Origin: Mytilinidion resinicola
Lineage: Eukaryota; Ascomycota; Dothideomycetes; Mytilinidiales; Mytilinidiaceae
Assembly (NCBI RefSeq): GCF_010093595.1
Contig: NW_022985439.1
Span: 303,271 to 367,270 of the forward strand
Reading direction: 5' to 3'
Length of the DNA stretch: 64,000 nt
Shown here: in pieces, positions 33,307 to 43,731 of the stretch
How the letters are laid out: every line of letters starts with the position of its first letter
Numbering within the stretch: position 1 is the first letter of the stretch
The notes under the pieces: generated by a model
Told to the model about the DNA's origin: nothing
What the model saw: only the letters and a program-made list of their open reading frames with translations
Database searches by the model: none
Position numbers and translations under genes: made by a program

Positions 33307-34895
33307 GGTGGAAGCTGGAGAGGGTTGGGACGGAGGGATTATGGGGTGTTTGGAGTAGTGCGGAGCTTGGAGAGTGGGGGGGGGGGAGCTTAGTATGTAT
33401 ATGAGGGAGGGTGAGGAGCGCCGGGGAAACGGGTTGCACAAAGCATGTGCAGCGGAGGGAGCTCCGCACGCCTAGGGCCCTTTGTCGGGCCGTTCACGTA
33501 GACATGTCACTAGTAGAGTGCAAAATTAGGGGGTGAAGAGGGGGGACTGGCAGTGTTTTCCTACAGATGTGAAGGGTGGGAAGGGAAAATGGGTGAATTG
33601 ACGACATGCCAAGCATGAATTGCGATACGAGGTACCCACCCGTCCTATCTAAACACGCTGGGCGGGAAAAAGCGGCACACTCACAAAGTCGTCCTGTGTG
33701 TACGCCTGTGTGCCAGTGCTTGGAGGGTTTCAACTAGTTTCGAAGAGCCCAAAGTGAGGAACTCCCATCAGGTTGCAATCTCGGAAACTGCATTGAAGCA
33801 CCCCAAGCAGGTATACACATCCACCCCCGCGGCTCGTTCCAATTAAGAGTGCCACTTCTTGTATGCCCCGCGTGCTAGAGTCAACACTGGATGGGCCGTG
33901 TGCGGTATCCACACTCTCTCCTCTACCTCTCCGAGCATCGCTCTGGCTGCATTGTTGTCCAAATCTACTAGAGACACTTCGAAAGCTCATTCAATCTCCG
34001 ATTGATCACGGTAGTGGCTGCCCCGTTGCTCTCCGTCTTTAACGACCCCTCCCCTATCACTGTCACCGAGGACTGAGCGCCATATGAGTATGGACGCCGT
34101 TGATACTGCCTGAAATGCAATCCCTCATCCGGCAGTGTCCGTGAACGCAGTTCTGGCTTGCTATCCACCAACATGTACAGTTGTGGCCCACTATCAGGAT
34201 GGAAACTCTTGGAAACACGCAGTATCGTTGCTCGATGCGACATGACCCCTCAGTTTTCGGCCTTGCTCAGCCCTCATTCGATGGAACAGCGCAATGAGAT
34301 TGCACGACAATGCTCTCGTATATGCACCTACCCGTGCTTCTGGATTGACACCAGGATGTAGGGGGGCGGGGGGAATTACTTTGTTTGTCTGACCAAGAAA
34401 CCGTCGACCATCCCAGTCTCGGTGTCCGTCATAGAGTTGTGATCCCCCGGCCTTTGTTCAGCTCGAGTCCGCCCTATCTTCCTGTCTCATGTATCCTGGA
34501 TATCCGTTTGCGCATCCAAAACTTGCTTTGGATATATTTTCCTTTCACAACGAATCTCGTCTCACTATAAACCCAACTAAATCACCTATTTCCTATAGCA
34601 CAGGCATTGACTTGTCCTGTGTGCTCGACTGGGTCCGCAACTCGTCAAATTCAATCCCAATCATCGATATACTCAGTACCACGATCTGTCGAGCTCGGAT
34701 ATTATACCATGGCAAGCTATTAATTTCATCTCAGGCTTATGACGGAAAGTGTCTTTGGACCCGGCGCCATGTTCGAAATGTCATCGCAAGCCCTCCATCT
34801 AAGGTTCGAACGTGCAAGCTAACGCGTGCCAATAGGCGGGAAACAGATACGTAGAAGGGCGGCGAAAGTCGCCCACAAGGTTGACGTCTTCTACC
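33307..34895. other. Intergenic with fold-back copy D
   Basis: About 1.59 kb between divergent genes. It contains fold-back copy D at 33654-33874. Several short frames on both strands (for instance 33968-34243 minus and 34489-34854 plus) show no family signal and are not called. A G run lies near 33375-33390. Confidence 0.55.
33654..33874 (+). repeat. Fold-back (MITE-like) repeat, copy D
   Basis: About 221 bp. Left end CACGCTGGGCGGGAAAAAGC, inner arm TGTACGCCTGTGTGCCAGTG, right arm TTGAAGCACCCCAAGCAGG and GAGTGCCACTTCTTGTATGC to CCCGCGTG. Part of the right arm (the GTGGCAGAC stretch) is deleted compared with copy A. Confidence 0.7.
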
Positions 34896-36656
34896 ATGGA
34901 CCCAAAGCGACGAGAACGCCGTCGCTCGGTGAGCAAAAGCCCACCATTCCGAACTTCCATGCCGTCTCGAAAACCTCCACGCTATGGGAGTGCAGCTCTT
35001 ACCGACAAGAAACATTATAACCAAGCTGAACGACGAAAGAAGACCACGATAGGCCACAGTATCTCTCGCAAGGCAACACACAAGCGTATTTCACGCAAGG
35101 CGAGACCTCCCGAAGAATCTCCAATAGGCGGTAATATGCCTTATCTTAATGGCGAATACTCGGAGCTGCAGAAGCAACAGAGAACCACGCCGATGGAATG
35201 CAGTCCAGAGAAGGACGCGGACGAAGGACTCGGCACCGCTCATGTCACGCCTTCTCGCATGGGTGGCGTGGCCTTAACGACTTTGATGTGTCTCCGGACG
35301 CGATTTCTCAGCGTCCAATTATACCTTTGACCCCGTCGCTCCGCACTAGCTTTACACAAGCGCTGGGAACGAACGACCGTAGAGTTCCCGACGAGGCTTC
35401 CAGCTATGAAAATATGGATCGTGAGCGGACTGTGATCAAGCACCACGCAAGCGACTTACAGCCACTGTCATATCTCAACCGCAAGCTGGAATATATAGAA
35501 CCACAAATCACATTACGAGAGAGAACCCAGAATCGATTCGCCATTGAAGGAAGTCGGAGACCAATCTTCAACGAAGAGAAAGATGGAGAGTCAGTTTACT
35601 GGAGAACCCCCAGTCCCATTCCAAGAGATCCTAGTGATCTCGAAACATCGCCAACAGCAAGTCCAGAGGTTATGCCGGATGGAGACGAGGAATCTGAGTC
35701 TATACCCGCATCTCCCGTCAGCGCCTTCGGTGTAGATATGGAAGATCGAACGAACCTAGACGAGATCAATAGATTAGAAAAGCAGCTCAAGGAGAGAAAC
35801 GACCTCATTATCATATATAAAGCCGAGTACACGGGCCATAAGAAAGACCGTGAACCCTTACCGGAGTGGAAAGATCGGGCTAGAGAGCGGGTGGAATACC
35901 TTGAGGCAAAGGTAGAGCGAATGGAATCCCTCAAGACAAAGGCAGAGCAAGATCTGCATGTCAAACGGCAAAGACGTAAAGATGTCGTGGTGCAAACAGA
36001 AAAGGCCCATGAAGCGATTCGCAAGAATCCCCAGGACGAGAACGACAGCTTCCAATCCAGGATTGTTTCACTCCAAGCCGAGTTGGACCACGCCCAAACA
36101 GTGGAAATCCAAAGACAAGATCTTACAGAAAAACTAGAACGTGAGATTAATATACTACTTGATCGACTTAAAGAGGAGCAGAAAAGGCGAGATTAATATA
36201 CTACTTGCTCAACATAAAGAGGAGCAGAGAGGTCTCCTCTCCAGAATTGATATACTTCAATCTGAATTGACCCAGGCCGAAGAAACCGCTTCTCAATTAC
36301 GAGAACAGACAGATGTACTGGAGCGTAATTATAGATCAAACCGAGATCGGTTCCAGACGGCGACCGACAAACTCGAAGCCGACAACGAGAGCCTCCGACG
36401 CCGTATAGCTCCACAAATCGGCCATCAAGAACAGCGTCCAGCGATACTTTCTCAGGTACCAACGCGCGGAAGAAGGATTCTCGAGCAAGGCAAAAAGAAC
36501 AGGCTTGAAAACGAGCGGTGCCCTGTTCTCAGAAAGGAACACGCTCAACAACCATCTCCGGTGCCCTCGATTCATTCTACCCCAAGGGAAGAAGGGGAAC
36601 CAGCTCCGTGGGAACAGTGCTTACGAACCGGCAACCCACGTCAGAAAATCGAATAG
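34896..36656 (+). CDS. Coiled-coil protein, uncharacterised, with two frame breaks
   Basis: I do not recognise the family. The start MDPKRRERRRSVSKSPPFR opens an Arg/Lys/Ser-rich N-terminus. The middle is acidic and SP-rich (YWRTPSPIPRDPSDLETSP), followed by a long coiled coil (NRLEKQLKERNDLIIIYKAE; RERVEYLEAKVERMESLKTK; SRIDILQSELTQAEETASQL; LEADNESLRRRI). The reading frame changes twice. The first change, between about 35243 and 35330, could be a weak short intron (for example 35267-35310) or an indel. The second lies at a 46 bp tandem duplication; removing 36141-36186 as a GT-AG intron yields LEREINILLAQHKEEQ and an open frame to 36656. Long open reading on both sides argues for a live gene, but a recent pseudogene is possible. 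Confidence 0.55.
36141..36232 (+). repeat. 46 bp tandem duplication inside a coding region
   Basis: GAGATTAATATACTACTTG begins at 36143 and again at 36189. The two units match at about 39 of 44 positions, including AAAGAGGAGCAG near the end. Because 46 is not a multiple of three, the unspliced frame breaks here. Confidence 0.9.
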
Positions 36657-37326
36657 CCGGTCTCATGAAGCGACGGAGCGGGCGATATTGGCACTAGTAT
36701 AAGAGATGGTGACATTGTGCTGATGCCAGTTGAGGCGCTTCGAAATTTTCTCGGATACCCGTTCGTGTATGCAGATTGGAAGTCTATCCACTGCGCCCGG
36801 TATCTGTTAGTCCGTTGAAGCCCCACAGACAGTGGCAGGAAAGTGTACGTATATCTATGACGAGGCACTGCAGAACCCAGCATCAGTGAAGGCGTGGGTT
36901 GAGATGGTCCAGTGAGGTATCAACCAAAATGCTTCCGTCGCCCTCTTGGCGCTGTCTGAGGTCGCCTCGCAAGTTTACTAGTTGTCCAAATTACCGAACT
37001 TCTCTCTTACTCGGAATGCTGAAAACACTACGAAGCTCCTCATGTAGCAGCGGTAAACGAGCGTACGGATTTCAATGACGAGGCATTGTATGTGAGTTCT
37101 GGGCCCATGCAAGAAATGCTGTCTAGGTTTGGCATTAGGTAGCAAGGACATATTACAATCCTAATCATGAAGTGACAAACTCATGCTATGTTACAGTAGT
37201 GAAGACCATTGAAGAGCGCCGCGGCTATGCCTTTTCCCCTGTGCTTCTTTATAATATATACTTATACAGCTTTTCGAAGACAATGACTTTTACCCCATAG
37301 CTTACATCGGCCCTTCTCAATCCTCT
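36657..37326. other. Intergenic with half fold-back element
   Basis: Between the coiled-coil gene and the LETM1-like gene. At 36815-36855 a single arm of the fold-back family occurs (TTGAAGCCCCACAGACAGTG then GCAGGAAAGTGTACG) without an opposite arm. A related CTGTCTGAGGTCGCCTC string is at about 36953. No gene is seen. Confidence 0.5.
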
Positions 37327-38550
37327 CTACAGACTCTCACTCAACCATCTACTCAACGCCCGCCTCAACTCCACTCCCGACTTCTCCAGCGTCTCATACC
37401 CCCTCTCCGCACACGCAATCTTCACCTCCTCATCATTCAACCCCGCAACACCCCCATCGCGCCTGATCAGCGCATCATCCGTCTCCAAGTACTCACACCG
37501 CCGCTTAACACTCCACCTCAAATAGCTCGCTGGGGGATCAAAATACAGCAAGTCCCACGCACCCGCATATGCATCCAGCTGCGCCGCCATAGCCAACAAG
37601 CTCTGTTTATCCATGACCGCAATAGCAGAGAAGAGATCATCAGCTGCCGGCTTCTGCTGCTCCACCCGTGTCGTAGCCTTCGCGGACGCCATGAGAATCC
37701 GCTCCTTCCTCCTCGCCCGCCGCCGCTCCGCCTTCTCCGCCTCTTTCCGCGCCTGCACCGGTATGCGACACGGGCCCGGCACCAGCGGCGTGATCCACAG
37801 CGCAACCAGCGGCATCCACTCCCCCAGCAGCAGCACCAGCGCCGCAAACGGCACCAAGCGCTTCATATCGCCCCTCGACCGCCTCAACAATTGCCAATCC
37901 CCTCGCGTGATTGGAGGCAGCGACGCCTGTGCATCCACACGCCCCTTGCTATTCTGCCCCTCCCCCCCCTTCCTCGCCCTAGCCTCCAACTTCTCCCGCA
38001 TCTTCCACCTCACCTCCCCCGCGTACTGCGCATTCTTCCCCACGCGCTTGATCCCGTCCTTGTAGAAGCTGATGTACGTCTTGCCCGACTGCCAGAGATA
38101 CGACGCCCAGCCCTGCCCCGGCGCGCGCGCCGCGACGTTCAGGGGCGGGGGGTAGGCGGTCTCGGGGGGGTTGAGGCGCAGAACGCTGGCGCGGAGGGCG
38201 GAGGCGCGGGCTACGCGGTCGCTGTGGCGGCCGGATTGCGAGGGTTCGGAGGGCTTCGGTGGGGTGTTTATTGGTTTAGGAGGCGCTGGGGAGACCTTTG
38301 GGTTTATGGGGGTGGGAGGCGGTCGGCGCGTCGCGGCGGTGGCGGTGGAGGCGGAGGCGTAGCGGCGACGGGAGGGGGGTGAGAGTATGGCTGGTATGAG
38401 CATTGACGCTCGAGTTGTTGCGTGCCGTGGTCGGTGGTATGGTGCTGTGGAGAGGTTCCGGGTTTGGAGGGCGTTCAGATGGCATTGAAGCGGGGAGATG
38501 CGCAGAGAAGTTGGGAAAGAGAACCCTAGGGCAGGCGATTGGAACTTCAT
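37327..38550 (-). CDS. LETM1-domain mitochondrial inner-membrane protein
   Basis: Relative of LETM1/Mdm38, inner-membrane proteins involved in K+/H+ homeostasis and ribosome binding. It is 407 aa in one exon. The N-terminal 120 residues are Ser/Thr/Pro/Arg-rich and fit a long mitochondrial targeting region (FQTRNLSTAPYHRPRHATTR-like composition). A conserved block GWASYLWQSGKTYISFYKDG and RITRGDWQLLRRSRGDMKRL-type sequence precedes a membrane segment, LVPFAALVLLLGEWMPLVALW, at about 235-258. The matrix part carries RKERILMASA, LAMAAQLDAYAGAWDLLYF and a C-terminal three-helix region (SVKRRCEYLETDDALIRRDG). It is shorter than Mdm38 and closer to the small LETM1 RBD-only fungal proteins. No intron. 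Confidence 0.75.
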   Translation of the reverse strand: MKFQSPALGFSFPTSLRISPLQCHLNALQTRNLSTAPYHRPRHATTRASMLIPAILSPPSRRRYASASTATAATRRPPPTPINPKVSPAPPKPINTPPKPSEPSQSGRHSDRVARASALRASVLRLNPPETAYPPPLNVAARAPGQGWASYLWQSGKTYISFYKDGIKRVGKNAQYAGEVRWKMREKLEARARKGGEGQNSKGRVDAQASLPPITRGDWQLLRRSRGDMKRLVPFAALVLLLGEWMPLVALWITPLVPGPCRIPVQARKEAEKAERRRARRKERILMASAKATTRVEQQKPAADDLFSAIAVMDKQSLLAMAAQLDAYAGAWDLLYFDPPASYLRWSVKRRCEYLETDDALIRRDGGVAGLNDEEVKIACAERGYETLEKSGVELRRALSRWLSESL

Positions 38551-39022
38551 AGCGACAAAAGCGCTTTAGAAGAGTGTAGGTTATGTGGAAAGATGAAGCG
38601 CAACAGACCCTCTGCGGAGATACGACTAAGATTTCTCGGTACGTCAGACGCCAGGTCGCGCCGTCATCAATTTTCGCGATTGGCGCTATGACACGTGATG
38701 CAATGTCTTAATGTAGCAATATGTACACTCTTCTACCACGGTCAGGAATATCTCATCACACCTCGACAACTCTAAGCCTACCGCCATTTCCTATTTTGTT
38801 CATTTATTTCGACCCGCCGGAGCATCTCAAACAGCAAACAGGAAAAAGCGATTGATGAGTTGCTTGAATTCTTTTGCTACATGCGCATGGTCAATGCCAT
38901 CAAAACCCATAGCCTCCATGATTATTCCACGGCTGCAGCAATAGCGCCACACGTTCTCCGCCCTTGAAACTCCTTGCCAAATATAGAGACACAGGGCAGT
39001 TATGTACAGAAGAGGAAATCGC
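38551..39022. other. Intergenic between LETM1-like and Nab3-like genes
   Basis: A CACGTG palindrome at 38692-38697 lies about 145 bp upstream of the LETM1-like start codon. The right part is 3' UTR of the Nab3-like gene. A minus-strand frame at 38827-39060 overlaps its end but has no sound splice link. Confidence 0.45.
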
Positions 39023-41787
39023 CTACCTCCGGTATTTTGCCAATTGGGCCATGATCTCATTCATGTCAGGTTGTGGTGCCGGTTGGTTTTGTGCCGGGGG
39101 AGCTCGAGACTGCGGACCATTTGGCTGCTGGCCTCCAAGCAAGGACGCCAATGCTGGATTATTTGCCAGAGCTGCATACGCATTCTGATCAGGGCCCCCT
39201 CTTAAAGGCGTTTGTTGACCGTATCCCTGCTGCGAAGGAGGTCCAGCAGCGGCACTTAGAAGACGGGCCAAGTCCGGACTTAGGCCTGTCTGGGGCTGCT
39301 GCGCCTGCTGTGCGTTTGGCTGCTGCATCACACCAAGTAGCTTCTGCAATCCCGACGTGTCGAGAGAGGAGATCAGGGTAGAGAGATTTGCATTCTTAGC
39401 CGGTGGTGGAGGGCCTTGACTCGGAAGTCCTTGCATTTGGGGGTAACCAGGCTGCGACAAGCTGTATCCTGAGGATGGCATGCCGTATTGTGTGGGTGTC
39501 GGGGGAGCGATAGGCAACACGTGAGTGTGTTTCGCGTTGAGAACAAGCTTAGCAGCTGTAGATGGCTCGAGATCAGCGTATTCTATGGATTTCTGTCAGT
39601 AAAAGCGCTTCAAGACCGATTAGCGCCAAATACCTTCATATCTGATATTATTCTCCCCGCCTCTCCTATCGAAGATCGTGAGCGGAATCTTACTTGTCTC
39701 GAGCGATCTGCGATCGAGCTTAGAGACAGCTTGAACACCCTCCAGGATCTGCCTTCGGACAACTGCTTCTTCTGACAGACGAGGACTGAGCAGAAGGACA
39801 TTACAGCGCAGGCCTTCTCGGTGGAAAGCTCCCTCAACCCATGCAATGAAGTCCCTATATAGAAAAAAATCAATGACGAGCTTATCCATATGAGCTGTGG
39901 AACGACGAACCGAACTAGGTCATCTACAACGATGACTTGAATGTCGGGAATCTCATGAGGTGCCCTTCGTGGAAGAGGCAAGTCGTCTTCGGTATCTCTC
40001 CTAGGTGAAGGACTCCGGTACCTTCCTCGCCCAAATCCTGGCGGAGACCTGGATGGACTCCTCCTCCGTCCATCATATCGATCGCGGCTCCTATCCCTGC
40101 CTCGGCCGCCGCGGCCACCACCGCCGCCCCCACGAGGCGATGGGGAGCGTCCAGGACGGTAGTCATCACGACTCCGACGGAACTCCCTGTCTCTTGGAGA
40201 CGACCCATTTGGCTGGCTACTATATCGATCCATACCTCGGCCTCCCTGAGAGCCTGTTCCCCCTCGAGTGTAGTCCGGTGAGCGCGATCTACGTCGAACG
40301 CCGCCGCCCCTAGCGTTATTGCCTCCGTCGTCTGCCTTGCGGGTATTGCGCTGAGGTTTCGAGATCTCGAGGTCTGAAATGGTCAGAACTGTTCAAAGAT
40401 AGCCATAGAGCAAATTCAAACTTACGCATCTTTCTGCCCCGAATGGATTGACCCTGCTCTGCCTGTAGGGCAGCACGACATTGATCTGCATCTAGAAACT
40501 GGACGAAACCGTATGCTTGCTTAATGGATATCTGTGCGAGTCTGCCGTGCCTGTAGAATCTGTGGAATATATCGCGCTTCGTGACCTTTTCCGTGGGAAG
40601 ATTGCCTAGAATATGAGCACCAGAGTAAAGTCAGTGCACAGGGTTGAAAGCCTACCTATGAATAACCTAGATCCGAGAGGGAATTGATCCCATTGGCCAT
40701 CGGTTACGAACTTCCTCTCTTGATCCAGAAACTCGTCATATATCTTGTTTATCGCTGGTGGCCATTTCGCATCCTCATCATCAAGCAGATCTAACTCCGG
40801 TCTGTGGTCAAGCGAGTCGCCTCGCCGAGAATTGGAAGTGTTAGGGCTTTGGTTCGATTGTGTAGCGGACATTGGAGGCTGTTGTGAGTATGCCGAATTG
40901 GGTGGCCCGGATCCGGGGGCATTCCCAGTCATCAACGGTTTTAGGCCGGGCTGGCCACGATAGGAGGCATCGGGGGCTTTGCGACTATGGGGATGATATG
41001 ATCTGATGTCGTCTTCGGGGGCATAGTTCGGATGGGTGGCGGGCTTTGCCTGTGGGGGAGGTCGGGGGGGAAGGTTGGGAGCGGGTGGTAAAGTGGAAGT
41101 CGAAGCCAAAGCATTGCTCTGTGCTTGGGAGGCTTGAGAGGGCAGGGGCGCGATAGCATTGCCGTCATTTTGAGAACTGTTACCAACGGGAGTTGAAAGT
41201 TTGTCCATTATGGCCTGGAAGACGGCCCCTCCACCACTGCCGTTCCCATTCCCATAGCTCTCATTGGAGTAATCAGCGTAGCCCTGGGAAGGTTGGGGTT
41301 GTGAGTCTGCGCCGGGGTAAGGGCTACGAGCAGGAGGGTCATAGGAGATGGGATACGGAGATCGTTCTTCGTGCTTGGGTGTAGAAGTGGCGTCACTGAA
41401 GGAAGCGGCGGCGTGCTGCGGTTGGGCATATGTGTGTATTGCGGAAGTATCTTGGTTGCCCGGCGCAGCATATCCTACTGACCTTCCATACTCATCGTGC
41501 CCGCTGGCCGACGCGCCTCCAGTCTGAGCGTTGGGGTAGACAGGCGCAGACTGAGCCTCGCCATAGTAGGAGCGGAGAGCTGGGTCGCTTGGAGGGTTTT
41601 GGTGGGGAAAGGAGCTGTACGGGGAAGTGCCCTCGACACTCAGAGCGGACTCATGGAAAAGGGGATCCATTTGGAGTTCAAGGATGGGGATGTTGGAAGG
41701 CGAAGGGTAGTAAACGGGTTTTGGCGACTCGGGCGTCAGAGTTTTGCCTCGAAAGTGTTCTGCTTCTTGCGGAGGGCTGGGGGTCAT
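39023..41787 (-). CDS. NAB3: Nab3-like RNA-binding protein (transcription termination)
   Basis: Yeast Nab3 works with Nrd1 and Sen1 to end non-coding transcription and target RNA to the exosome. Exons on the minus strand 41787-40656, 40605-40426, 40373-39911, 39854-39634 and 39582-39023 give 851 aa. The single RRM begins at SRLFIGNLPTEKVTKRDIF and continues FYRHGRLAQISIKQAYGFVQ to GRKMHLEISKPQRN, spread over three exons. It is preceded by a Pro/Gln/Ser-rich region (YDPPARSPYPGADSQPQPSQ) and LLDDEDAKWPPAINKIYDEF, and followed by an RGG/SR-rich part (GGGGGGRGGRGRDRSRDR). The C-terminal half has a conserved fold (IVVDDLVRDFIAWVEGAFHR; CNVLLLSPRLSEEAVVRRQ; IRYEEYADLEPSTAAKLVL) and a Gln/Pro tail ending MNEIMAQLAKYRR, typical of Nab3. 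Confidence 0.82.
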
Positions 41788-42216
41788 GTAGGCTAGCAAG
41801 GCGCGCGGCCTCTTCAAGCACGCACAGCCAGAGAGAAGAAGTCAACTCAAGTCATTTAAGAGAAAAGGGCGGACAGAGGGAGCGCGGGCTGCGCGGGGTG
41901 GTGGCGTCTGGCAGAAGGTCAGAGGGCAGCCGTGGCCGGAGAGCGAGGCCGTGGCCGGGGCGCAAGCAGCTGCTGTAGAGGGAGCAGCAGGAGAGTCACT
42001 GCGAGGGGCGGTGGAGGAGTGTGGGCGCTGTGGGTTGTGGTGATAGCCGGTGGAAGAGTCACGGGCGGTTGGCGGTTTGCGGAGCAGAAAGTGGACGGCA
42101 CGCCCACCGGTGGAGCAAGCCTGGTCTGTGGTTAGCCGTTTGCGCTTAGTCAGTCCATCACGACTTGCGGCCTCGCATTTGCACAACGACATAGCGCTCC
42201 ATGTCTGTCCGCCACC
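41788..42216. other. Divergent promoter region, Nab3-like and GGQ protein
   Basis: 429 bp between start codons, G-rich on the plus strand at 41880-42060. No gene. An upstream out-of-frame ATG at 42201 sits 16 bp before the chosen GGQ-protein start. Confidence 0.45.
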
Positions 42217-42901
42217 ATGTTGCGCTGCCCGGCGCGTCCTTTCGTTCCGCTCGCGTCTGCGCAGTCCCTGCTGCTCCCTGCTGCGCTGAGGCTCTTCGCC
42301 TCCCAGCGACTTGCGGGTGACGCGACTGCGGACGACATCCAGGCCGCGCGACGCTGGCTCGAGAAGCTCGACCCCGACACCATCCCCAAGGCCATCTGTG
42401 ACCTTTCTTTCAGCAGGTCTTCGGGACCAGGCGGTCAAAACGTCAACAAGTATGCATTTCTGTGCTCATGGGTGCAAGCTAAACTGAGTCCCGAAGGGTC
42501 AACTCCAAGGCCACGCTGAAGCTGGAAGTCAACAAGCTGCTAGCCCACGTCCCCAGCCTCCTCCATTTTCCAATTCGCAGCTCGCGCTACTATGCGCCTC
42601 GTTCCAATTCTATCATCATACAAGCCGATGATAGCAGGAAGCAGAACGACAACACCCACAGCTGTTTTGCTAAGCTCCACAACCTCATAGTTGAGGCAGG
42701 CAGGGAGGCCCTGCCGGGGCAAACTTCGCCGGAGCAGTCTCGGCGCGTTAAGAATCTGTGCGTTGTAAAGTTCTCTGCGTGATTTCCGTCCCGTGCTAAA
42801 CCTTCCTCAGGCAGAAATCAGAGAATGAGCATAGGCTAAAGGCTAAAAAGATGCACAGCAGTAAGAAAAGCACGCGGCGTGCAAGTGGGAATAGTGATTA
42901 G
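42217..42901 (+). CDS. Mitochondrial peptidyl-tRNA hydrolase of the ICT1/Pth4 type (GGQ domain)
   Basis: Codon-independent ribosome rescue factor: an RF-1-like domain without stop-codon recognition, hydrolysing peptidyl-tRNA on stalled mitochondrial ribosomes. Exons 42217-42449, 42497-42757 and 42811-42901 give 194 aa. The catalytic motif is intact in SFSRSSGPGGQNVNKVNSKA, with the GGQ in exon 1 and the junction within NVNK. The N-terminus MLRCPARPFVPLASAQSLLL fits a mitochondrial presequence. The C-terminal tail is basic (HRLKAKKMHSSKKSTRR), as expected for binding in the mRNA channel. The start has a full GCCACCATG context. Introns of 47 and 53 nt carry GCTAAAC-type branch sites. Confidence 0.88.
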
Positions 42902-43731
42902 CTACAATACCTTACAAGTAGTCAATGAAAATGGTCCGTGGTTATTCATGCCAGCGTTGCGATCGAAAAGGCTATGTATCTCACTGAACTCTGCGCCCTT
43001 AGTCTTTCACCCAATTCATTGATTGCGTGGTCAATCCAGCTCCGCTCACGCCCACCTGGTCATCTCAGGCCCAATCGGCCATCATCTGTAGGATTGGAGG
43101 TCGAGGGTCAGCTCTGTCTACCATCATGACTGATACCGTTGAACTTATTGATTGCTCTTTTCACCTTTTCAATGACCTGGCAAAGCCGCCAAGGAGGGAG
43201 ACGTGCCACAGTAGATGTCGCATACATATCTTCAAGCACTGAGGCGCCCTCCTCATGTACTACAGACCCCGAAGACCGTGGTCTCTGGCCGAGGCAAAAC
43301 ATGGTGGTAAAGGATGATGGCGGTGGAGAGCACGTGAAGATGTCGTCGGGATTCCGGGCTATCCCTTTTCCGAAAGAAGTGGCATTTCCTACAGCACATC
43401 TATTTCGCAATTGGCGGACTATATACTATACGGAGGACAGAAGCCAAAAAGAGAGTCTTGTTGCAGATATTAGAAACTATTCGCATGTATCTCAATATTG
43501 TGATAGCACTCGCGGGGTCGCGCGGAACGGCCACTGGCACCAAATGCAGCAGGTGCCACTTTCCAAAGTCAGCTGCAGGCATTTGAGTCTCGTCGCGTCC
43601 CTGAACGCTGCTTCAGGAGTGTCCGCACCGACCTCCCTCGCTGTCCACATCTTCCATTCCCCCTTCTCGACACTCCTTTCTCTTTCTTGTTCATATGGGG
43701 AGCTGTTAGGTAAATTGTTTCTTCGATCCTG
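42902..43731. other. Intergenic upstream of Cwh43
   Basis: 830 bp without a supported gene. A long open stretch on the plus strand (43139-43732) lacks an ATG start and any motif and runs into the Cwh43 leader. A CACGTG occurs at 43331-43336. Confidence 0.5.

Noticed and set aside
35131..35171. 41 nt intron that would also fix the first frame break of the coiled-coil gene
   Set aside because: Too short for this genome, GTAATA donor weak, and it replaces a natural-looking segment (TPMECSPEKDADEGLG) by a basic out-of-frame one.
38827..39060. Possible extra C-terminal exon of the Nab3-like gene
   Set aside because: The GTAGGC at the stop could be a donor, but joined frames end quickly and the gene already ends in the family-typical IMAQLAKYRR.
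41842..42438. Minus-strand frame across the divergent promoter and the GGQ gene
   Set aside because: Antisense to the well-supported GGQ exon and Arg/Ser-rich by composition only.
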